From Anniella stebbinsi (lineage: Eukaryota; Chordata; Lepidosauria; Squamata; Anniellidae), in the NCBI GenBank assembly GCA_029215795.1, contig JARDYH010000007.1, positions 61,496,763-61,560,762 on the forward strand: DNA of 64,000 nt, in the 5' to 3' direction. The translations under genes and the position numbers were made by a program. Within the stretch, counting starts at the first letter, position 1. Every line of letters starts with the position of its first letter. Positions 42,736 through 55,013 of the stretch are shown here, piece after piece. Below the pieces are notes generated by a model. That model saw nothing but the letters and a program-made list of their open reading frames with translations. It did not search any database and was not told where the DNA came from.

Positions 42736-45001
42736 TATCTTGCATCTCAAACAGTATAGAAATTATAATGGGCCATCATCTGCTATTGGGTAGATATGCC
42801 ATTATTCGTAAGCTCCTTCACACTTTCTACAGCCCATAACTGATGGAGAAAAACAAATAGGATGAAAGATGGAACAGCAGAAAAGTGCAGACCAGTAGCA
42901 GAGGCTCACCTGGATGATATCGTATCCCACTCCTCTGAGAGCAAGGCTAGGGCGGGTGTCGAGGGTAGGCATAATTGGGCACCTGCCAAGGGCCAACACC
43001 AATGGAGAGGCCCACTGACAACAGCTCTCCCATTACAATTGTACCTCCTCTCCACGCTTGCTTGCCCGTTGCCTGGGCCATCTCTTTCCCTAACCCTCAA
43101 AAATTTGGAGCCTGTTGTGAGCAGGACAACTGAGTTTCAATATATGCTAGAGCTCTGAGCTGCAGTAGCTTCATCCTGGTTTTCATTAGTGTTGCAGCAG
43201 GGTTCCCCCACACCACCATTGATGTATTTGGCGGGGAGGGAGTCTGGTAGGCTACCCTGGCCTCCAGAAATGCCTTCCTTCCATCCCTTTGCATGCAGTC
43301 TGTTGATCTGCGTCCAGACCAGTTCTTTTGCAGTGTCTTCTGTGGGTCAGAAGACCTCTCTCCTAACCGATGTTGCCAATGAATTGCTCCTGTTTCAAAT
43401 GTAGTACTTACATGTTATTCTCAGAAGCTGGAGTTTTGAAACGCACAAGCCAAGGACACCAGCAGACCATTATATCAGCTTGAGTACTGTTGTGTCATCA
43501 TTATGCTCTGGGGTGAGGTGGGTCATCATAACACCCCTGGAGTAAGGCAAAATTGGTCCCTGGATCGAGATGGGTAATTCAGAGCTTCAAAGCAGTAGGA
43601 ATGCCCCTGTGGTGGACATTGGTTCGCCCACCTCTCATTTGGTCTGGGACTACGTGACCCTTTAAAGCAGCTGTAGGATACTTTTTTTTTCTGTTGAGGA
43701 ACACATTCCCTCAGGATTAATCTGTTGGGGACTGTGTGTGCCGGCTGTAGAAGGTGAAAGTCCAGGAACAAGCCATGTTTGTCTGTGCCTGGGAACTCTT
43801 GTGAAGCAAAAGAAGGCCAGGTTTCCTCACAGCAACCATCCCTACCCTCTTTGTAAGCAATACATGCCAAGGTTTCTCCTGCTAGCTGCTGATGTGACAT
43901 TTCAGCGAAGCTCTTGGTGCGGCGTTAACACCTTTCTCTGAGCGACTCCGCCATGGGGACAGGCATCACTTGCTGGTGTCTCCTGCTGTTAAACATTTAG
44001 CACAACATGCTTGTTTGATACTCCTCCCCACTGCATCCTGTCGTTAATGAGAGGCTGCCACGAGGTGTTTAGCCCAGGAAATTGGCTGCTTCACAGGTCT
44101 CTCATGGGCTACCTCTATTCTCTGGTGCTTCGGGCATTTTAACCTGATCTTTGTTTTGCTACAGAAGTAAACTGAATTAAGGCAAAAGGAACAAGCAAGG
44201 TATTTATGGTTTTGTCCCTGCTGTGCGTTCAACAGGTATATCTGTATCCACATCATGCGGTTTTTATCTTATGCCATCCTAGAAATAATTTAGATAGTCA
44301 GATACGTAAATCTGTCCCTATCAGAATTTGGTCCGGTATTAATTTATTCATTTGACTTCTACCCCACCAAAGGTTGGTGCCCAAACCAACTAATGGTAGC
44401 AAGACCAAGATTAAAACAAATTTTAATTAAAACAAGAAAAACAAATTAATTAAGAGCACAATTAAACACACACACACACACTGCTCCCTTCCTTTTTTCT
44501 AAGAGTTTGGACGATGCTGCTATAAATGTGAAAGCTTCAAACGCTTCATTTAACCAGTTTGGGCTGATTGTAAGTTTTAAATACAACTTTGAAGCTTTTC
44601 AAAGTGCTTCTGGGATGACAACATTGTTTTCAGCCTATTCGCACTGTTTTACTAATATGCCTCAGCAACAATTAAACTGTAGTGTATTTTGCATCGTGTA
44701 CACATGTATTTTCTTCGTAATCATTGCATGTTTCACATTTCATTTCTGTATCTGATGTTCTTTTGCATTTACTTTTCTCTATAAAACATTCATATCTTCT
44801 TGTGTGGTGTGTTTTCATTGGTTTAACAAGTTAAAAGGGGTATTCTCACTGTTTTCCAGCTTATGTTTTAAAATCTATTTTTAACACGCCTAGTAACTTC
44901 AAGAGTTACAGAGTTGGGGGGAAATCCTCAATCTCTTTGTGATCATAGGCATTGAGTAAGGGATCTCTGGAGATAATTTAGACTGACCCCAACCACATAA
45001 C
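42736..45001. other. Unique DNA with short repeats
   Basis: 44340-44460 is an L2-like LINE tail (TTTATTCATTTGACTTCTAC, then AATTAAAACAAG). (CA)n at 44465-44481. 42930-43020 resembles 26645-26710. No gene is recognised; the 82-codon frame at 44507-44755 has no domain. Confidence 0.4.
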
Positions 45002-45168
45002 TAGGGTGACCATATGAAAAGGAGGAGAGGGCTCCTGTCAGTTGTATAAAAAATGGAATTTCAGCAGGTGTCATTTGTATGCATGCAACACCTGGTGAAA
45101 TTCCCTCTTCATCAAAATTGTTAAAGCTGCCCTCTTTTGTATCTGGTCTATACTAGAGTGACCAGATG
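45002..45168. mobile_element. Truncated TAGGGTGACC-family MITE
   Basis: Left end TAGGGTGACCATATG and the first arm modules are present (ATGCATGCAACACCTGG, ATTCCCTCTTCATCA), but the second arm is lost. It ends near TATACTAGAGTGACCAGAT, which is the central motif plus an inverted terminus, so the copy collapsed around its centre. Confidence 0.75.
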
Positions 45169-45289
45169 GGCTCACATGCACCTCTGATATGCAGAGTTGA
45201 CTGTGGGGTTGTGCCAAAATAATGATGAACACCTTAAGGCCACCTGCTTCTCTTTTTTTAGAGCCTCTCCTCATGTTGAGAATTGCAAC

Positions 45290-45449
45290 CCAACACATCT
45301 GACAGGCACCAGGGTGGGGAATACTGTTGTAGAGTGAAGGCAGGCAGAATGTAGATCACCAGATGTTTGGAGTTCAACTCGTAAAAGCCCTTACCAGCAT
45401 GGACAGTGATCAGGAATGCTGGGAGTTTTGATGTCCAAAACATCAGGAT
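45290..45449 (-). mobile_element. GGCCTCCAGATG-type palindromic MITE copy
   Basis: Contains CACCAGGGTGGGGAATACTG at one end and GGGAGTTTTGATGTCCAAAA at the other, with GTTTGGAGTTCAACTC inside. These are the paired words of a common reptile foldback MITE, better preserved at 56094-56230. Fragments occur at 13752, 20790, 53855 and 60968. Confidence 0.5.
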
Positions 45450-45779
45450 AGATCTATTTCCTGTCCACATCTGTCCTAAAGTATGATATGGACAATAGAT
45501 CTATCCAGAGATGGACAGGAGAGCCGTTGCAATAGAGGATGCTATCAAACAGAGGACAGTCCTCTGTAAAGGAGGACACATGAGGCCTACCATCCCTATA
45601 AAGGGCATTCCAGACTGCACATTCCCTGGGATTGTTGTCTCTGCTGAATCCCTTCAGACGCCCCACCTTCCTTATTTCTCACCCTGAAGCACCCACGGCT
45701 TCCTCTGCCTCTGTTTGGGTTGTACACAGCCTTCATTCCAACAGCTGCCATTTTTTTCGGTTTCCCCTCGGCCTTCTCT

Positions 45780-46100
45780 AATAAATAAATGAATGAAATG
45801 AAATCCAATTTAGTAAACTAGCAGAGGCTACTTTGTGTGCCCTTCTTTGTACTCCTGGTGCGTTGCATCAGCAAGAGTTTATAAGATTTGTCAAAAGGCA
45901 TTTGCTGTGGCGTGCAGCACTAAATTAAAATCCAGTTGCAAGCAATTTGCTCGCAAATAGGCATTAGCAGTTCCCAACCGATTTCCTATATTATTAAAAG
46001 AAAGGCTATATTGTTTTCTTATAAATTGAAGATAGGGCAGAACAGGCGGCCACCTCCGTCTATTATGGATTAGCAAAATGCCTGCCATTGTGATGAGAGT
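45780..46100. other. Candidate conserved non-coding stretch
   Basis: AT-rich sequence free of repeat words shared in the window. It contains GCACTAAATTAAAATCC, TTTATAAGATTTGTC and TATATTATTAAAAG. It looks like vertebrate conserved non-coding DNA but conservation is not demonstrable here. Confidence 0.2.
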
Positions 46101-46328
46101 GGAGCTGGGCTTTTGCTGCTCAGGGGCTGATGTAGTGCATGGAATACTTTAGAGAGGGACTCAATATGTCTTTCGGGGCTCTGAATCCCCATCCGTAGTC
46201 AGGATAATGGTCAGTCAGGACTGTACAACGAGCATAAAGGGGAGCAGATACTGAAATGATTTCAACAGGATCCAACAAAGCACAGGACGTTATATTTTTC
46301 CCATAAAACTGAATGGCAGCCATTTGCT

Positions 46329-46330
<2 letters not shown>

Positions 46331-46363
<33 letters not shown>

Positions 46364-46910
46364 TTATTTCTTACCCGCCTTTCCCTCTGGATCGAGGCGG
46401 GGAACAACATCAAATATAAAATACATAAAACTGATTAAAAGCACATAAAACTAATACATTATTAAAATACCAATAAAACTCTTAAAATTCAACTGGGTAG
46501 GCCTGCTGGAAGACATCGGTCTTTATGGCTTTCTTAAAGTCAAAGAGACTATTAAGTTGATGAATCTCCTCCGGCAGGCCATTCCACAGTCTGGGAGCGA
46601 CAGAAGAGAAGGTCCTCTGGGTAACAGTTGTCAGCCTAGTTTTGGCTGACTGTAACAAATTTTTCCCAGAGGGCCTGAGTGTGTGGGGCGGATTGTATGG
46701 GAGAAAGCGATCCCGCAGGTAACCTGGACTCAAACCATGCAGGGCTTTAAAGGTGATGACCAACACTTTGTACTTCACCCGGAAAGTAATTGGCAGCCAT
46801 TGGAGTGATTTTAAAGCTGGTGTGATATGGTCACCCCTAGATGTACCAGTGACCAACCTGGCTGCCATATTTTGAACTAGTTGAAGTTTCCGAACTCGGT
46901 ACATGGGTGG
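46331..46910 (-). mobile_element. L2-like LINE 3' end with RT C-terminus
   Basis: On the minus strand the frame 46482-46905 reads LQLVQNMAARLVTG, SLQWLPITFRVKYKVLV, FKALHGLSPGYLRDR, RTFSSVAPRLWNGLPEEI and FKKAIKTDVFQQAYP before the stop. This is the typical C-terminus of L2/Rex-type reverse transcriptases. A T/A-rich 3' tail and (ATT)n at 46331-46362 follow. 5'-truncated, dead copy. Confidence 0.88.
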
Positions 46911-46979
46911 GAGAAAGCTAAAGGACATAAATGGGATGTTGGCTGAACTGGCTCCAAATTCCCTGGTGAACCCAGCCAT

Positions 46980-47550
46980 TGAGAACTCAGCCTACTCTCA
47001 GGATAGACCTTCTCCAGGTTCTATCTTGCATGTTGGAAAATGGCCTTCATGCAATAGGAGAACAGACATGCTGTGTTTAGCCCAAAGTAATGGCAACATA
47101 GAGGCAGTTGGATAGGTATAAAGAAGGGTGGATGGATCAAGCGCATCCAGTCTTCTAGGATATTGTTGCCATTAATCTGGTGGATTCCAGATAGAGCTGA
47201 AAAATGGGGAGGGCATTTTGGGGTGAGTTTCTGAGGGCTTGACGCACTAGCAAAATACAAAGGGGGTGCTTATAGCAAGGAGGTCAAAGGATGTTCTTCC
47301 TGATGGCTGGCCCCAGATGTCCCCTGAGAAAGGTTCTACATAAGGGATGCAGAACCTTATACCTGGGAGTAAATCTGGCCTGTCTAGGATCCCACCATGA
47401 CCCTCAGGGATTCCCCAGATGGCCACATATTCTTATACTAGCCCCAATCCCTGGTGCAACCCCTTTTCTCTCAACCATTTGGGAGGGGGGTTCCTGGTGT
47501 TTGTGCAGATTCCACCCCCCCAAAAAAAGGTTGAAATGCCTCTCCTAAGG
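46980..47550. other. Unique DNA
   Basis: No gene or clear repeat is recognised. Confidence 0.35.
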
Positions 47551-47559
47551 CTGGAGTAA

Positions 47560-48815
47560 AAGCTCTTGTCTAAGCACCAGCATTTTGTGCCCACACTCAC
47601 GCCATACCTTGGTGCTCTTCACCGCCGGGTCAGAGGCAATTGTACTCCAAGGCTGAAGAGAGGTAGGCTGACCTGCCAGTTTGTGGCAATCATGGCAGGA
47701 TCCAGCTTCTACTCTTGTCATGACTCTGGCTAACTCTCTAAAGTTCTTGCTCACGACTTTAGGTACACTGATACACAACAATAACAGTGAGATTTCTTTT
47801 ATTGTAATCACACGGAATTCAAAGCATAACGGTTTCATTTTTGCAAACACACACTTGAAGCTGAAGACGGACCACACAGCTTTCAGGTAGAACAGCTTAA
47901 TGAGAACAGCACTCACTCAGGGACTGACATTTAGAGATTAACTCTAGTCCTTAGAGGGCAGGAGCGGCCACGCTGCACTGGAATCCTCTGGAACATAGAG
48001 AGACTCTAGGATTAGGCCTCCTAACAGTAGTTTATCGGTCAACTGGCAACTAAATCTTCACTCAGCCTGTCAGGGAACGCTGAGCTGACCACGGAAGCCA
48101 GAAGCCAGGGAATGAACCTCTTCGACCTAGGGAGCCTTCCCAATTCACGTAGCTTTAGCTCTGAGGAAGGTCCTCTCACAGGTCTCACACACACACGAGT
48201 TTCAGAACAGCAACGATCAGCTTCTGCCTCCCTCTGCCCGTAACTTTGGCTCCATGGAGGGAGACAGCAAGCTATAGAACACGAATCCAGAACAGTAATC
48301 TCAAGTCCAAATCTATGAAAAGCCACAGTGCACTTTTCATGGCAGAGTTCTTTAGAAGTAACAAGTCCAAACAGCAACAGAACATGTATAGAGTGCATCT
48401 CACAATTCTAAATCAGATAGTAACTCACAGCAGCAGCAGAGCAGCAAGAGGATAGACGAGATAATTCCTAGCAACGGAATTACTCTCAAGACAAAGGCAA
48501 TATAGTGTGGAGGCTGGGCAATTCCAAGCTACTTTGATAGACAGGGCTTCAGGCCTGTAATCTAAACTCACGTGCCAACAGGGCGGCACGGTTCAACCTC
48601 TTCTGATGACGCCACAGTGTGAGGAAGATAGCCCCCACCTTTGCAAAGCATAGTTTAATTCTCAGAGAACCTTCAAGGCCTTCGGCCTACCATTTGAGAT
48701 AAGCACATACCAGAGAAGCAGAGATACATTTTCTCATGACAAATTGCCAAGTCTTCAGTCTACAATTCACAGGGCCAGCCCTGTGAATTGTCTACGAAGC
48801 ATCTGACACCTAACA
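47560..48815 (-). mobile_element. Possible LTR-retroelement remnant
   Basis: Read on the minus strand it starts TGTTAGGTGTCAGATGC, has a 14-bp palindrome (ACAATTCACAGGGC around a 2-base centre, 48762-48791), dense GC/AG-rich promoter-like sequence, then ACAATAAAAG at about 47800, followed by GTTATTGTTGTGTATC. TG start, internal AATAAA and length would fit a solo LTR plus leader, but no second LTR, primer-binding site or coding region was found. A single-copy 3' UTR is the alternative. Confidence 0.35.
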
Positions 48816-50231
48816 ACTCTCCTGAGTGAACTTTTAGGACATAAACCCATGTTCTGCTATGTTAGCCTAAGTTTCAGGGAAGGGGGGAGGCTCCAGAAGT
48901 ATTCCTTGCATTTGTGGAGAGACTGTGAAAACGAATATTTCCAAAGGCTGCTCTGGAATAGGGAGACGTGAGTAGACAGAAAGAATTGTGGGTGGCGATT
49001 TTTAAAAAGTTACATTTATAAACCTGCATCACACACAGGAATAAGTGCTGGCAGCCGGCAGCCTGTTTTCCCCCAGCTTTTTAGATGCAAATAAGAGTTC
49101 TCAAATATTTTGATTGGATCTCAAATCATAATATATCCCCCTCTCCTCTCTTTCCCTGCAAAATCATACAGAAGCTTCAAAGAAAACCCTATCATTCGGG
49201 GTGGTTCCTATACTGTGTTTTTGGTGTTACATTTAACAGATGGAGAATAGATATACTTTTTATCCACTTCTAAAAGCGTATTCACACACCAAGGATCATT
49301 ATCCAAGCCTCCCTCCCCCCTTCACACTGATGGGCATGTCTTTGGATGCCAGCCATGTTCTCTTCCAAAATACTTCATTCCAACAACCTCTCCCCACACA
49401 CATCTCTTTGGTTTCCCCCTCCCAACAAGCCTGGGCGTGTGGATGGTGTCACTTTGGCAATATAAGGATAATGCTAGTCACAGATAATGCTATTCAACTA
49501 TTGGAATCCTCACTGGCAGAGGTCCTAACTCTGTATATTTCTTGTCTGATGAGGAATATTTAAGATGCGTTCTTCCTGAGCAACTTTCCTTTGGCGCTGT
49601 GTTCATTTAAAAGTTCCCTATTGATTTGCTATTTCAAGCTAAAGGTTAGGCAGTGCAATTTCTTGCAGAGAGACAAAGTTCATCTTTAATTGGCCGCAAC
49701 GTTAGTTGAACCAAGAGGAGGCGTGATGGAGGGAAGCAATGGATTCTATTGACATGCCCATAGGTCTTGCCCCCAAATTGGCTGTTTTCGTCTTCCAAAA
49801 GTGAGCTTGTGTCTGTCCTTGCTCTTCTTCTGCCAGGAAATACTGTAAGCAAAACCCCAAGGACAAACACAGCTGTCTTATAGTGAGCCAATCCATTGGT
49901 CCATCTAACCTTGTATTTCTTTATTTATTGTATGTTTATTCTTCTCCTCAAGCAATGAAGACTCATGGAGTGGTTTATAATCAACCAGTAAAACATGACA
50001 TTCCCTGGCCACAGGCTTACTTCTTGGTGGCATGAGCTGCTCAGCAGTGGAACTCAGCACTTTGGATGGTGGTGGGCTCTCTGTCATTATAGGTTTGGAA
50101 GTGCCAGAAAGCGACCGATGCTGCAGTACTGGAATCCCTACGCTGAATTGGACTAGTTCACCTCTGAGGTAGTTTCCAACTCTAATAAAATCTAGGATGG
50201 CATTGATGGTATTCTCTGAATATTCTCTTCA
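48816..50231. other. Unique DNA with a LINE tail
   Basis: 49915-50000 has TTTCTTTATTTATTGTATG followed by GACTCATGGAGTGG, an L2-like tail on the minus strand. Otherwise nothing recognised. Confidence 0.35.
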
Positions 50232-50239
50232 TATGAGAC

Positions 50240-50633
50240 TACAGATGTGTGAGAAATTCGTTTCAATTGGGGCTTGATCAGGATTGCCTCAGTTTGCAGC
50301 TTCTTGACTCAAGATGGATTCGGACTACATCTCTGGTTGAAATACGCACATTTCCATGCTTGCAATGGAGTTCACAGACCCCCACCGCCAGCAAAAAAGG
50401 GGGTTCAACAGCATCCCTATATTTGAGAAAAATGCATGCGTTTGAAAAATGTGCACAAATATGCTGTGATTAATGGGAGAAAGATGTGTAAGTTTCACAG
50501 ATGTGCTTGAAAACAGGCAAGGATTTTCATGCGCAGAGAAACAAAACTCGCTATTTTAATCAAACTGGAACAAGCTTTGAGATGTGATTTGGAGACCTTT
50601 GGAGGTCGAGTTTTGCTGATTCATGCATCCCTA
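50240..50633. mobile_element. AT-rich hAT-type MITE, intact
   Basis: Left end TACAGATGTGTGAG, right end TCATGCATCCCTA. Both flanks are TATGAGAC (50232-50239 and 50634-50641), an exact 8-bp duplication. The interior has TTGAAAAATGTGCACAAAT and AATGGGAGAAAGATGTG. It is the best copy of the AT-rich group seen in decayed form at 6780, 13899, 24420, 36620 and 54330. No coding capacity. Confidence 0.85.
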
Positions 50634-50897
50634 TATGAGACTATTTAGCAGATATACTCTGAATATTTTATATTCAGCAGTATGATTTTCCATTTACAGA
50701 TTCTGCAGGAAAGTGTCCAGTTTTACAAAATCTGACAGGTGGCATGAAGCAAGGGTCAACATCTGGGGAAAAAAGGCTCCAACTTGTGGTTTTGGGAAAC
50801 ATCTGACCTGCAGTAGTAACTAATCAGTATTTGACGCAATCTCACATCTAGATATGCAGAATTATCCAGTATCCGACAGCTACCATGTAGTAGCAAT

Positions 50898-52217
50898 TAG
50901 GGGTGTGCACGGACCCCCCGGATCGGATCGGGACCCGGATCGGGACCTCCAATTTTGTCATGGACCGGTTCGGACAAAATCGGAGGCCCCCCGGACCAGA
51001 TCGAGTCCGATCCCGACCCAAAAATCGTAAATTTTTGGATCGGCCGCCATTTTTTTCCCCATAGACTTGCATTGCAATGCAAGTCTATGAGGAAAAAATG
51101 GCGGCGGGTGGGTGAGGGGGGGCCTAACTCCCTCCCCCCCCGGGGCCGTCCGCTGTGGACGGCCCCGGCAGGTAAGCCCCCTCCCCCGCGCTCCCTACCC
51201 CCCCCTGGGGCCGTCTGCTTCCATCCGCTGGCGCCCGCGGGCGCCAGCGGATAGAAGCGGACGGCTCCGGGGGGGGCTAAGCCCCCTTCCCCGCCACTGC
51301 TTACCTTCTCGGCCCGTCCGCTCCCATCCGGTGCCGGCGGCTACTACCAGCGGGCTCCGCGGCCTACTCTCGAGTAGCGCGCCGGGTGATGCCATCACCC
51401 GGCGCGCCACCCTAGAGCAGGCCGCGGAGCCTGCTGGTAGTAGTAGTCGCCGGCGCCGGACGGGAGCGGCCAGGCCGGCAAGGTAAGGGCCCCCTCCCCC
51501 CCTCCGCGTGCCCCCTCCTCCCCTCCACGCACCCCCTGCTTACCTTCTCGGCCCGTCCGCTCCCGTCCGGCGCCGGCGGCTACTACCAGCAGGCTCCGCG
51601 GCCTGCTCTAGAGTAGCGCGCCGGGTGATGATATCACCCGGCGCGCCACCCTAGAGCAGGCCACGGAGCCTGCTGGTAGTAGTAGTCGCCGGCGCCGGAC
51701 TGGAGCGGCCGGGCCGGGAAGGTAAGGGCCCCCCTCCCCCCCTCCGCGCGCCCCCTCCTCCCCTCCACGCACCCCCTGCTTACCTTCTCGGCCCGTCCGC
51801 TCCCGTCCGGCGCCGACGGCTACTACCAGCGGGCTCCACGGCCTGCTCTAGAGTAGCGCGCCGGGTGATGACATCACCCGGCGCGCCACCCTGGAGCAGG
51901 CCGTGGAGCCCGCTGGTAATAGCTGCTAGTGCCGGACGGGAGCGGACGGGCCGAGAAGGTAAGCGCCCCCCTCCTCCCCCCCCCGCTGTCCACTTTCATC
52001 GGCGGGCGCCCGCTGGCGCCCGCCAATGGAAGCGGCGGTGGGCACCAGTGGGCGCCCGCCGATCCGCCGATCCGCCGAACCGGTTCGGAGCCTTTTCGGA
52101 CCGGTTCGGATTGGATCGGCCGATCCAGCTGCGGGATCGGAAATCGGATAATTTATCCGATTTCCCACTGGACCGGACTCGGATCGTGGATCGGGTCCGA
52201 TCCAGTGCACATCCCTA
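50898..52217 (-). mobile_element. Element E: GC-rich palindrome-chain hAT MITE, 3 units, inverted
   Basis: Orientation is opposite to A-D: it starts TAGGGGTGTGCAC and ends GTGCACATCCCTA. Exact 8-bp duplications GTAGCAAT lie at 50890-50897 and 52218-52225. All modules of element A occur in reverse order, including the complete GCATTGCAATGC hairpin near 51070. Length 1320 bp, almost the same as A (1324 bp), with an independent target site. Confidence 0.93.
51300..51963 (-). repeat. Tandem palindrome array of element E (3 units)
   Basis: Centres start at 51386 (GTGATGCCATCAC), 51625 (GTGATGATATCAC) and 51865 (GTGATGACATCAC), periods 239 and 240. The first two centres have drifted; the third is the reverse complement of the A-D centre. 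Confidence 0.92.
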
Positions 52218-52360
52218 GTAGCAATCAATATTTGGCTTGTATATGAATTTAGTATACTATTAATGCCATTAGCACATGAATAATGCCATCATATGTTTGT
52301 AAGCCCCAATGGGAGTACTCCCAGGTAGTTGGGTATAGGATTGCTACTTTGCAGCCTTCA

Positions 52361-52700
52361 TACAATCCACCCCACACGCTCAGGTCCTCTGGGAAGAATT
52401 TACTTCAGTCAACAAAAACTAGACTGACAACCGTTACCCAGAGGACCTTTTCTTCTGCAGCTCCCAGATTGTGGAATGACCTGCCGGGAGAGATCCGCCA
52501 ACTCACCAGTCTCCAAGAATTTAAAACAGCTATAAAGACTGATCTCTTCCAGCAGGCCTACCCAGATGAATTTTAAGTGTTTTGTTGGTGTTTTATTGGT
52601 ATTTTAATGATGTATTGGTTTTATGTGCTTTTAATCACTTTTGTGTATTTTATGTTGATGTTGTTCCCCACCTCGATCCGGAGGGAGAGGTGGGTGATAA

Positions 52701-52740
<40 letters not shown>
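52361..52740 (+). mobile_element. L2-like LINE 3' end
   Basis: Frame reads NPPHTLRSSGKNLLQS, TRLTTVTQRTFSSAAPRLW and FKTAIKTDLFQQAYP to a TAA at about 52576. A T-rich 3' tail, CACCTCGATCCGGAGGG and (ATT)n at 52700-52739 follow. Closely related to the copy at 46331, truncated further. Confidence 0.88.
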
Positions 52741-52811
52741 TATCAGTCTTTGAAATTTAAATAGGGATGTCCATTGCTGTAGAATCCTGCCATTTTGGGG
52801 CTCAATGGATT

Positions 52812-53268
52812 CTCAAGCAGGATATGAGGGCAGCAACAGCACCCTCCTTCTCATGTTCCACAGCAACTCGTGTATAGAGGCATACTGTCCCTGATCCAGG
52901 AGGTAAGACTTAACCATCATGACAAGTAACCATTACATTCTGGCTAGCCAGATTAGTTGGTTTGGTTTCTTAGAGGTGGGACCATCTGCACATATGGTGT
53001 GTGATGTTCTGAGGAAGAAGAGCACCAGTTCAACATGAGATGAGCCTTGCTGGATCAGACCAAGGGTCCATCTAGTACAGTATTCTATTCACACAGTGGG
53101 CAACCAGCTTTTGACTGGAAACCCCAAAACAGGATGTAACTCCCTGCCGCCCATGTTCCCCAGCAACTGGTGCACATAGGCACACTGCCTCTGATACTGG
53201 AGGCAGCATCTAGCCATCATGACTAATAGTGATTGTTAGCCTGATCCTCCATGAATTGCATACAGGGT
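52812..53268 (-). mobile_element. Two LINE 3' end fragments (CTGGATCA family)
   Basis: 52812-52930 (CACCCTCCTTCTCATGTTCC, GCATACTGTCCCTGATCC) and 53034-53268 (CCTTGCTGGATCAGACCAAG, ACTGGTGCACATAGGCACAC). The overlapping content suggests two insertions or a duplication of the same family as 36092. Confidence 0.65.
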
Positions 53269-53269
53269 T

Positions 53270-55010
53270 GTGGTGAAGATTACAGAGATAATTTAGTTAT
53301 TTTTATTTTAATCAGAGGGTGAGACCAGATGTCCACTCTTTGATCCCTCGCATTTTTACAGTTCTTGGAAACATCTTCCAAAATCTGCTGAATTTAGAAT
53401 AAACTTGTCCAGATTTCAGAACACAAGCTTAAACAAACAACATTCCACATTTTGTAGCGAGAACGCAAAGAAAAGAAAACAAAACACATTTTCTTTGGTT
53501 CATTGACTTGTTTGTTTGTGCCGGAGATGGCATTCTGCAATCTGGAGGGAAATCAAATACCGTTGCTTTTATAGTATGCTTTCCTGTCTGAGTTGTTACT
53601 TGCCATTACCTCTTGCGATGAAAGGAAGGGGAGGTTGACCAGGGTACATTCATGGGGAGTGGGGGAAGTGAAAAGCACCCCATCCTGCTCCGTAGCCTCC
53701 ACCCCCTTTCACAGCTGCAAACATAATTGACTCTAAACGAGTTCTACAAATTTATTCATAAAACAGCAGCAGGCTTCATTTGCATCACAAAAAGGGCTGC
53801 AGGAAATTAGTCTAGTTTAAAATCTTCCCTCTTTCTACCCATGATACAGATCAGCCTTCCCAGATGTGTTGGACTACAAGTCCCATCATTTATTGTCCGC
53901 AGGACCCTCTTGGAGGGCAGCCATTTGGGGCAGGGGTGGAGGAGGCTGCCATCGACCAGTTACTCTTATATGATTTGCTCCATCCTTCCCCCCCCTCTCT
54001 TGTTCAAAAAGGGAGGTACAGCATTTTTTTTCCTAGCAAGAGGACTCCCCAGCTCTTAGCAGCCATGCATGAAGTAGAAAGTGTAACAGGATGTAGGGAA
54101 TTGCTTCCTCGCTTGCATTTCTAGCTAAGCAGGCACAGGATGCTCCTGCAAGGGTGTAGCGGCAACTGGGCTCACAAGCACGGAGCCCCGGCACTTTTTT
54201 GATTAGCAGGGACACTGGCATCAACTGCTACGTCCTCAAAATTCCCTGTTCCTTTAGCATTAACTGCAATCCTCACAGTAGCTGGAAGGGGGAATTAATT
54301 CCCCCAGCAATGATGTGTAAATCAGCCAAACTCCATCTTACCAAAGATCTCCAAAATTCATCTCAAAGCTCATTCTGACTCAAGTCTGTATCAGATTTTA
54401 AGGTTTTTTTCTTTTCTTTTCACATGAAAACCAATGCATATTCTCATGCATATTTTTTTTCAAATGGATGCAACAATTTTGCACATCTCTAAAATGTACG
54501 CATTCTTCTCCCATTGATTAAAGCACATGCTGCACACTTTCCCCCCAAATGTATGGATTTTTCATGTGCATTTTTCAAATGTATGCATGTTTTTTAACAT
54601 TCATGCTAGTAAAAATGCACCAGTGCTTCGGGATGTCATGGGGGGCCCAACTGGATCCAAGAGTCTGGCTGACTCCCCTGCATCCACCCTCCCAAGACCT
54701 AACTCGCTGGGCCATGGCACATTTGTGGGCCTGCTCTTCCTGCTCTTCCAGTTCAGTGACCACCCAGCAGCCATCTGCCCATGTCTGGAGCCTCCATTAT
54801 GCGCAACAATGGAAGCTCTGGAAATTGCATATTTTCCATGTTGCATAAATAGCGGCCATAGAAGCCCCATTTATGCAAGGTTAAAGGTGTGAATACTCTT
54901 GAAAAAGGGATGGTGTGCTAAGGAAATCAGGACAGGAAGATCTCGGTTTTGCATTTTTGTATCTTGCTGAGGCCAGCAACTCCAAAAGTCTGCCAGAGAT
55001 CACCACAATT
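53270..55010. other. Unique DNA, a MITE fragment and a decayed AT-rich MITE
   Basis: 53855-53930 has GATGTGTTGGACTACAAGTC, a fragment of the foldback MITE family at 56094. 54330-54620 carries CTCAAAGCTCATTCTGACTC and TCAAATGTATGCATG words of the AT-rich MITE group. No gene is recognised. Confidence 0.4.
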
Positions 55011-55013
55011 GGA

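Noticed and set aside
46482..46979. 165-codon minus-strand frame as a host gene
   Set aside because: Carries the C-terminal signature of L2-like reverse transcriptase and ends in a LINE tail; same for 52283-52576 and 60101-60388.
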